64,000 nt of DNA from Lysinibacillus sp. PLM2 (GTDB lineage: Bacteria > Bacillota > Bacilli > Bacillales_A > Planococcaceae): NCBI GenBank assembly GCA_023168345.1, contig AP025689.1, positions 236,001-300,000 on the forward strand. The letters run 5' to 3'. Numbering within the stretch: position 1 is the first letter of the stretch; each line of letters starts with the position of its first letter. The translations under genes and the position numbers were made by a program. Of the stretch, positions 58,024 through 64,000 are shown in pieces. The notes under the pieces were generated by a model. That model was not told where the DNA came from. It did not search any database and worked only from the letters and a program-made list of their open reading frames with translations.

Positions 58024-60237
58024 ATGAAAAATAAGGGTAAAATACTCCTCACACTTTTTCTTATTACATGGGTTGTATTCGCCTTCACTACTTTCTCTAA
58101 CTTTGGTCAAAAGTATATTGGACAATCCTATTTTAAATCTGAAAACTTTGTATACCAAGTTGAAAATTATAAGGCACAGTTAGGGAGGTATGTTTTAAAT
58201 CCCTTTGATGCAAATCAAGCAAAAGAAAATATTAGCGTAACGGATACTGAAATAAATGATTATCGATATTACTATGGTTCATTATCTGATCAAATTGAAA
58301 GTATTCAAGCACAATACCGTGAGCGGATAAGCCTAGCTGAATCTGAAAACAATACAACATTAAAAAATCAATTAATTTTAGAACGTGATCAAAAGATAGA
58401 AGATATAACTCAAAATTTTAATAGCGATGAATATGTAGAAGAGAAAATTCGAGCGAAGAAAGCACAAGCAATTGATTATTATGCTGAGCAGGAAGAGAAA
58501 CAACGAAATGAATTTTTAAATAATGAATATAAGCATTTTGCATATAGTTTTAAAAATGTCGAAACAGGAGAGACATTTGATTCCAACTCTAAAAAAGAGA
58601 ATATTTTATTCGAAGAAAGTTTTGGGAAACAAAAACCAAATTTTATCGTTGATAATAGTGTAGAAATAAATACTTATGATGGTAATTATGCACTTCCGGA
58701 AGAAATAGCAAATTTTACAGCAAAGGGTGAAGTAGCTCAATTTGAAGGAGCTATTTATTTTCCTAGTAATTTGTTAGCTAATTCAAGTTTCGAATATGAA
58801 TATTTATCATTTATAATATCGAAATATATTTTCTATTTTATTTGGACTACAGGTTTATTAGCAGTCATTGCACTATTTACTGCGGCAAGACCATCATTAT
58901 CACAATTTGCGAATTTTAATGAAATGGAAAAAATATTCTCCAAATGGCCAATCGATGTACGACTCGTATTAGTTTTTATTTCAGCAATGATTTCCCTTGG
59001 AATAATGGATAACATCGGAAGCTTTATTCAATACAATTCGATATATTATTCGCAGAGAATTATAACTGAAATAGTTGAAATAGCTGCTTATATGTCCTTC
59101 ATGTTTATTTTTGCATCTGCAGCTGTGTTAGGAGCGGTATGGATATGGAGAAAAATATCGAATCCAGAAGGTTTTAAAAGAGAATTTAAAAATTCCTTTA
59201 CTTATTTAATGATGGGTGATGTTAGGGATTTATTTTTAAATCGTTCTATAGCTTTTCATGTTTTATTTGTTTTAGGTGTAGCATTCTTTGCAGGAGTTGG
59301 CATTGTAGGTGCAATGATGGATACGGAATTAGCGGTCATCTACCTACTTTTGTTTGTTTTTGTTGCCCTACCTTCAGTTTTCTTATTCCTTAGACGAATG
59401 GGCTATTTGAACAAAATTATCAAACATACCGAGAATATGGCAGAAGGGCGTCTAACATCGGATATAAAAGTTAAAGGGAAGTCCATTCTTGCAAAACACG
59501 CGACCAACTTAAATAGTCTACGCGAAGGTGTAAAAAAATCAATGACAGAGCAGGCCAAGAGTGAACGTTTAAAAACGGAACTGATTACAAATGTTAGCCA
59601 TGATTTACGAACGCCTTTAACATCCATTATCACTTATACGGATTTATTAAAAAATCCAGAAATTACGGATGAAGAAAGACAACAATACATTCAGGTATTA
59701 GATCAAAAATCTGCACGCTTAAGAACATTAATCGAAGACTTATTTGAAGTATCGAAAATGGCAAGCGGAAATATTGAAATTACAAAACAGCGAATTGATC
59801 TAACACAGTTTTTCCAGCAAGCACTCGGCGAGCATGAAGAAACTTTCCAACAAGCTGGACTGGAACTAAAGATTTCAAAACCAGAACAGCCACTATTTGC
59901 TTATGTTGATGGACAAAAGATGTGGCGAGTGTTGGATAATTTAGTAGTCAATGCTCAGAAATATTCATTAAAAGGCACAAGAGTGTATGTTTCCTTAAGG
60001 CAGGTTGGCAATCAAGCGGAGTTTGTAGTTAAAAATATTTCCAATTATGAGTTAGGTGATAATGTAGAAGAATTAACCGAGCGTTTTAAACGTGCAGATG
60101 CTTCCCGACACACAGATGGCTCAGGCTTAGGCCTTGCAATCGCTCAGTCAATTGTAGATTTGCATAACGGAAGAATGAAAATAGAAGTAGATGGCGATAT
60201 GTTTAAAGTAATCGTGTTAATTCCAATCGATTTCTAA
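58024..60237 (+). CDS. Sensor histidine kinase, large N-terminal sensor
   Basis: 737 aa. One membrane helix (about 7-27), an extracytoplasmic region of about 240 residues rich in coil (QIESIQAQYRERISLAESEN), then five or so membrane helices (270-450). The HisKA box NVSHDLRTPLTS has His526; HATPase motifs follow as NLVVNAQKYS (N box) and DGSGLGLAIA (G box). The closest style is VanS-like kinases with multi-helix membrane modules. GGAGG before ATG. Confidence 0.92.
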   Translation: MKNKGKILLTLFLITWVVFAFTTFSNFGQKYIGQSYFKSENFVYQVENYKAQLGRYVLNPFDANQAKENISVTDTEINDYRYYYGSLSDQIESIQAQYRERISLAESENNTTLKNQLILERDQKIEDITQNFNSDEYVEEKIRAKKAQAIDYYAEQEEKQRNEFLNNEYKHFAYSFKNVETGETFDSNSKKENILFEESFGKQKPNFIVDNSVEINTYDGNYALPEEIANFTAKGEVAQFEGAIYFPSNLLANSSFEYEYLSFIISKYIFYFIWTTGLLAVIALFTAARPSLSQFANFNEMEKIFSKWPIDVRLVLVFISAMISLGIMDNIGSFIQYNSIYYSQRIITEIVEIAAYMSFMFIFASAAVLGAVWIWRKISNPEGFKREFKNSFTYLMMGDVRDLFLNRSIAFHVLFVLGVAFFAGVGIVGAMMDTELAVIYLLLFVFVALPSVFLFLRRMGYLNKIIKHTENMAEGRLTSDIKVKGKSILAKHATNLNSLREGVKKSMTEQAKSERLKTELITNVSHDLRTPLTSIITYTDLLKNPEITDEERQQYIQVLDQKSARLRTLIEDLFEVSKMASGNIEITKQRIDLTQFFQQALGEHEETFQQAGLELKISKPEQPLFAYVDGQKMWRVLDNLVVNAQKYSLKGTRVYVSLRQVGNQAEFVVKNISNYELGDNVEELTERFKRADASRHTDGSGLGLAIAQSIVDLHNGRMKIEVDGDMFKVIVLIPIDF

Positions 60238-60245
60238 AAAATTTG

Positions 60246-60279
60246 GGCACCAATTAAAAATATTGGTGTCTTTCTTTCC
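60246..60279 (+). terminator. Terminator after kinase operon
   Basis: GGCACCAAT and ATTGGTGTC pair around TAAAAAT, followed by TTTCTTT. Confidence 0.8.
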
Positions 60280-60450
60280 GATTTGTAAAAGTAATAGAAA
60301 TGAAAATGATAAATTAAAATGTGCATGGTATACTTGAACAGGAATAAAAGTTTAATTTAGTAAGGTTAAGTATGAGACCTTCAAGACCAACATATTGTAT
60401 GAATTAAGCGAAGATAAAAAATTAATTATTGTATGGGAGAATATGTTTTT

Positions 60451-61278
60451 ATGGAATTATTCGATCTTATAAAAGCCGTCATTCTTGGATTTGTTGAAGG
60501 GATGACAGAATTTGCACCTGTTTCATCAACGGGACATATGATCATTGTGGATGAAATGTGGTTAAAAACGGTGGAATTTTTAGAGCAAGGTTCTGCAAAT
60601 ACGTTTAAAATCGTGATTCAACTTGGGTCGATTTTAGCGGTTGTTGTTGTTATGTGGAAGCGCATGTTAAGTTTAGTAGGACTTTATAAAATTCCTGGAC
60701 AAACAAGCTCAAGGAAATTTAATTTAGGACATGTATTGGTAGGAATTATTCCAGCAGGTGTTCTTGGTGTGTTATTTGAGGACTTTATTGATGAGAAATT
60801 ATTTTTCACATCGACAGTTATTGTTGGTTTAATTATCGGAGCAATTTTAATGATTATAGCAGATAAATTCGGCCCAAGAAGACCAAAAGTAACATCCTTA
60901 GATGATTTATCTTACGGTTCAGCATTTAAAATTGGGATTATTCAATGTTTATCATTATGGCCTGGTTTTTCTCGTTCGGGAGCAACAATTTCCGGGGGGG
61001 TACTACTTGGACTAGACCATAAAACAGCTTCTGATTTTACATTTATTATGGCAGTGCCGATTATGGCAGGCGCAAGTGGCTTATCTTTAGTGAAAAATTG
61101 GGATCAAATCAATTTTGATCACCTGTCCTTTTATATAATAGGTTTTGTTAGTGCATTTGTCTTTGCGTTGATTTCTATTAAATTTTTCTTAAAATTAATT
61201 TCACGTGTAAAGTTAGTACCGTTTGCAATTTACCGACTCGTACTAGCGGCAATTTTAATCGTCGTATTATATTTATGA
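60451..61278 (+). CDS. uppP: Undecaprenyl-diphosphatase UppP (BacA)
   Basis: About 275 aa, eight membrane helices. The EGMTEFAPVSSTGHM motif (Glu16, Glu20) and PGFSRSGATI are the two signature catalytic loops. It recycles the lipid carrier for cell-wall synthesis and gives basal bacitracin resistance. ATG at 60451 has GGGAG upstream at a long spacing; an ATG six codons earlier has none. It follows the two-component operon with its own leader. Confidence 0.95.
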   Translation: MELFDLIKAVILGFVEGMTEFAPVSSTGHMIIVDEMWLKTVEFLEQGSANTFKIVIQLGSILAVVVVMWKRMLSLVGLYKIPGQTSSRKFNLGHVLVGIIPAGVLGVLFEDFIDEKLFFTSTVIVGLIIGAILMIIADKFGPRRPKVTSLDDLSYGSAFKIGIIQCLSLWPGFSRSGATISGGVLLGLDHKTASDFTFIMAVPIMAGASGLSLVKNWDQINFDHLSFYIIGFVSAFVFALISIKFFLKLISRVKLVPFAIYRLVLAAILIVVLYL

Positions 61279-61287
61279 TAATAGTAA

Positions 61288-61323
61288 AAAAGTCCTTTTC
61301 ATTTATGAAAGGGACTTTTTTTC
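61288..61323 (+). terminator. Terminator after uppP
   Basis: AGTCCTTTTCAT pairs with ATGAAAGGGACT (one wobble), followed by a long T run. Confidence 0.9.
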
Positions 61324-61434
61324 TTTCCTAACTGATGAAATAGTAACAAAAAATACAAATCTGAAAATTCAAAAGTATTGTAAAATAGTTACTAAGTAGT
61401 ATTTAACAATTTATCAATGCTTAGGGAGGATAGT

Positions 61435-62736
61435 ATGCTATTTAAAACAAAAGAAATTCTTAAAACACATTCGATGAGTTTGTTTAACGAAAGATTTCCA
61501 AATGTGGGGATTTTTTTAAATGACGATAAACGATTATTACAATTAAAAATGATCGAGTTAACAGAGGAAGACTTACAGGTTGCACGAGCATTAAAACCTT
61601 ATATTGAGGTTCGTGTGAACGAACTAGCAGATGTGTTTTACGAGACCATTGGGAAGGTGAAAATGTTTCGTGAGATGATTGATACATATAGTTCAACAAG
61701 CCGCTTACATAAAACATTGACTAACCATGTGATAGAAATGTTTGAAGGAAGGATCGATCGTACATATTTAGAAAACCGCAGTAAAATCTCCAACATGCAC
61801 GTTAAAATCGGACTAGCAACGAAGTGGTATTTAGCAGCCTTTCAGCAGTTAACTTGTTCTATGTATAATATTATTTTTGATTTAAATTTACACCCTAAAG
61901 AAACGAAAAAAGCAATTAATGCGATAAGTAAGATAATAAATTTTGAACAACAGATTGTTCTTGAAGAATATGAATTGATGGCAGAGATGGTTTCATCTGA
62001 AAAAAGAGATAAGGTGAAACTTGATGTTAAACAAACTATTGGGGGTATTTCAAAAAAACTTGATGAACAATCACAAAGAACAAATGAAGCAGTAATGGAA
62101 CTTATCGCAAGTACAAAAAGTGTAAATGAATTATTACAGCACAGTATTCAAGATGCTCAAAAAACAAAATACGCATCTAATGAAGGCTATAAACAAATCG
62201 TAGTACTTAGTGAACAAACAAAAGAGATAAATAATAAAACAATTGATATGACAAAGATGGTTCAAGCATTAGATGAATCATCATCAAAAATTCAAGCTGT
62301 TGTTGAAATCGTTAAAAATATTGCGGGAAAGACGAATTTACTTGCGCTAAACTCTGCTATTGAAGCTGCAAGGGCAGGAGAACATGGAAAAGGGTTTGCG
62401 GTTGTAGCGGAGGAAGTTCGAAAATTAGCAGATCAAACAAAGCAATCTGTTGAGCAAATTGCAACTTTAATTGGTGTTTCAAATCAGGTAACAGGACAAG
62501 TAATCGAATCAATTCACCAAATTCAAATATTAGTTCAAGACGGACTAGTTCAAAATGAGAAATCAATGCACTCCTTTGAAAACATTTCGAAAACTGTTGA
62601 CTCAACAATATCTGAATTTGAAAGTGTTGGTATTCAAATCGAAGAATTGTCAAATATCGTGGAAAAAATTGGAGAATCATCTGAAAGTCTAGAAACAGCA
62701 GCATCTCAACTTGAGCAAACCATCGAATCGTTTTAA
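61435..62736 (+). CDS. hemAT: HemAT globin-coupled chemotaxis transducer
   Basis: About 433 aa, soluble. Globin sensor domain 1-185 with the proximal heme histidine in [18 protein letters not shown] (His122). The methyl-accepting signalling domain has the hairpin tip [20 protein letters not shown] near 300. It senses oxygen and signals to CheA for aerotaxis. GGGAGGATAGT before ATG supports this start over the ATG six codons upstream. Confidence 0.94.
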   Translation: MLFKTKEILKTHSMSLFNERFPNVGIFLNDDKRLLQLKMIELTEEDLQVARALKPYIEVRVNELADVFYETIGKVKMFREMIDTYSSTSRLHKTLTNHVIEMFEGRIDRTYLENRSKISNMHVKIGLATKWYLAAFQQLTCSMYNIIFDLNLHPKETKKAINAISKIINFEQQIVLEEYELMAEMVSSEKRDKVKLDVKQTIGGISKKLDEQSQRTNEAVMELIASTKSVNELLQHSIQDAQKTKYASNEGYKQIVVLSEQTKEINNKTIDMTKMVQALDESSSKIQAVVEIVKNIAGKTNLLALNSAIEAARAGEHGKGFAVVAEEVRKLADQTKQSVEQIATLIGVSNQVTGQVIESIHQIQILVQDGLVQNEKSMHSFENISKTVDSTISEFESVGIQIEELSNIVEKIGESSESLETAASQLEQTIESF

Positions 62737-62779
62737 ATTAAATAAAAATTAAACAAATAACATAGGTACAAAGATACTA

Positions 62780-62812
62780 AACACCATTTTTCTTGAAAAT
62801 GGTGTTTTTTTC
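62780..62812 (+). terminator. Terminator after hemAT
   Basis: AACACCATTTT and AAAATGGTGTT pair around TCTTG, followed by TTTTT. Confidence 0.92.
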
Positions 62813-62895
62813 ACGAAGAAAATAGGTCATCATTGTACCAAGCTTTAAGATTAAAACTGAGTCTTTAGTTAAATTGGATAATGGTATATAAAAAC

Positions 62896-62978
62896 GGTAT
62901 ACCATTTTAATGAAAATTCACTAAATAGTTTGACTTTTCCCAAAAATAACATTATTCTATAGGTGGATGGTATACCAT
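62896..62978 (+). promoter_or_regulatory. Promoter with two GGTATACC operators
   Basis: GGTATACC at 62896-62903 and ATGGTATACCAT, a perfect palindrome, at 62967-62978. The promoter reads TTGACT (62930-62935), 17 bp, TATTCT (62953-62958), so the second palindrome falls on the start of transcription and the first upstream of -35, as for a repressor that may loop. A half-site ATGGTATA is at 62881. A GntR-type regulator is a guess. Confidence 0.7.
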
Positions 62979-63001
62979 TCATCTACTAAGGGGGGAAATT
63001 T

Positions 63002-64000
63002 ATGAAAAATTTCAGTTTGTTATTTGTGGTTTTATTTGTTTTCATTTTAGGGGCCTGTTCTGCAGGTAATGAAAACGCTTCATCGGGGGAGAAAATAACT
63101 ACAGCTGCATCGGGAGAAGGATCAGCACTAGATTTTAGTAAACCAGTCACAATCTTAGTTCATACCTCAGCGGGTGGACCAACAGATTTAATGGCTAGGG
63201 AGTTGGCTAAAGCAGCGGAAGATGTAACTGGTGGGACATTTATTGTTGAAAATCGTCCTGGAGGAAGCGGTGCTGTACAAATGGCCGAGATAGCTAATGC
63301 AAAAGCAGATGGATACACTTTAGGCGCGATGACACCAAGTCAAATTGGTTTAATAGAAGGTACATTAAAAGAACAATACGATTTGGAAGATTTCTCATGG
63401 ATATCACAAGGACAAATAGATCCTTATGTAATTGTTGTTCATAAAGATAGTCCATTTAATACATTACAAGATTTAGTTGATTATGCAAAGGAGAATCCAG
63501 GGAAATTGACTGTAGGCGGTTATGGGGCTGTTGGGTCTGGTCATAACGTCGCATGGAATATATTTGCTGACGAAGCAAGTATTGAAACTACATGGACTGC
63601 CTATGAAAGTACGGGTGATGCAGTTACAGCTATTCTAGGTAACCATATTGATATAGCAAATTCTAATCCTGGTCAAGTTATTCAATATTATGAATCAGGA
63701 GATTTAAAAATTTTAGGGGTAATGAGTGACGTACGTTTAGAAGAATTACCTAATGTTCCTACTTATAAAGAGGCTGGTTTTGATGTAGATACTAGTTGGG
63801 CACAATTTAGAGGTGTTTATGGACCTGCTGGAATTGATGAATCTACTCTTCAACAATTAAGTGATATATTCGAAAAAGCGATGGCTACAGAGAACTATCA
63901 AACATATTTAAAAAATTCACAGATGCTACCAGGAGATATGGATTACAAAGAATTTACTGATTACATTAATTCACAAGCAGAAATTATGCTTAATTGGTAT
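63002..64000 (+). CDS. TctC-type solute-binding lipoprotein (partial)
   Basis: The first 333 codons; the window ends inside the gene. A signal peptide with lipobox LGAC (Cys19) is followed by the Bug/TctC pattern: VTILVHTSAGGPTDLMAREL, IVENRPGGSGAVQMAEIANA, DGYTLGAMTPSQIG. It is the substrate-capturing part of a tripartite tricarboxylate transporter; TctA and TctB should lie beyond the window. AGGGGGG before ATG. Confidence 0.9.
   Translation, partial: MKNFSLLFVVLFVFILGACSAGNENASSGEKITTAASGEGSALDFSKPVTILVHTSAGGPTDLMARELAKAAEDVTGGTFIVENRPGGSGAVQMAEIANAKADGYTLGAMTPSQIGLIEGTLKEQYDLEDFSWISQGQIDPYVIVVHKDSPFNTLQDLVDYAKENPGKLTVGGYGAVGSGHNVAWNIFADEASIETTWTAYESTGDAVTAILGNHIDIANSNPGQVIQYYESGDLKILGVMSDVRLEELPNVPTYKEAGFDVDTSWAQFRGVYGPAGIDESTLQQLSDIFEKAMATENYQTYLKNSQMLPGDMDYKEFTDYINSQAEIMLNWY

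Noticed and set aside
1-64000. tRNA or rRNA genes, or a tRNA attachment site
   Set aside because: No cloverleaf or rRNA sequence seen; the prophage ends lie in intergenic DNA.

Overview
The window looks like the chromosome of a low-GC Gram-positive rod of the Bacillales, most likely a Planococcaceae member near Lysinibacillus or Solibacillus. This rests on AT-rich sequence, strong AGGAGG-type ribosome binding sites, an S-box (SAM-I) riboswitch, HemAT, a YjcZ-type peptide, PlsY and a PBSX-like prophage. The genus is an inference from style, not from a database match.

Left chromosomal flank (1-8138). It holds an interspersed GC-rich repeat, plsY on the minus strand, a SAM-riboswitch-controlled metY, a run of seven degenerate 14-bp repeats, a homoserine dehydrogenase without the usual ACT domain, a small HTH protein, an EamA-type permease, a regular 52-bp tandem array of about 1.3 kb, and a NERD-domain gene.

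Prophage (proposed 8139-57104, about 49 kb). It has contractile-tail (myovirus, PBSX/skin-type) architecture. A 13-bp direct repeat flanks it, and GTACCCCA-type sites lie just inside each end. The order is: tyrosine integrase; lysogeny switch (ImmA-like protease, ImmR-like repressor, operator cluster, Cro-like gene); early regulators and many small genes; recombination (Rad50/SbcC-like ATPase, RecT, MBL-fold hydrolase); replication (DnaD-like organizer, DnaC-like loader, SSB); an orphan C5 methyltransferase; RecU; a late regulator; terminase, portal and head genes (with an inserted HNH endonuclease); the connector and tail operon, with a programmed -1 frameshift in the tail chaperone and an inserted secreted-protein moron; baseplate and fibre; a cargo segment (DUF1413 gene and a Panacea/MazF-like toxin-antitoxin pair); and lysis genes (XhlA-like, holin, amidase). 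Past the amidase come four consecutive promoter/short-transcript/terminator units that look like small RNA genes, a YjcZ-like peptide, an SOS-box-controlled YolD operon and a surface protein. The module set looks complete, so the phage may be inducible.

Right chromosomal flank (57105-64000). It holds a response regulator, a 47-aa membrane peptide and a large sensor kinase in one operon, then uppP (undecaprenyl-diphosphatase), hemAT and the start of a TctC-type solute-binding lipoprotein with a palindromic operator at its promoter. The proximity of the two-component system to uppP suggests envelope-stress or bacitracin-type sensing; that is inference.

The strongest candidates for something undescribed are the four-unit small-RNA-like array (54207-54815), the 52-bp hairpin-forming tandem array (5755-7052), and the Panacea toxin-antitoxin cargo with its neighbouring operator-controlled DUF1413 gene.
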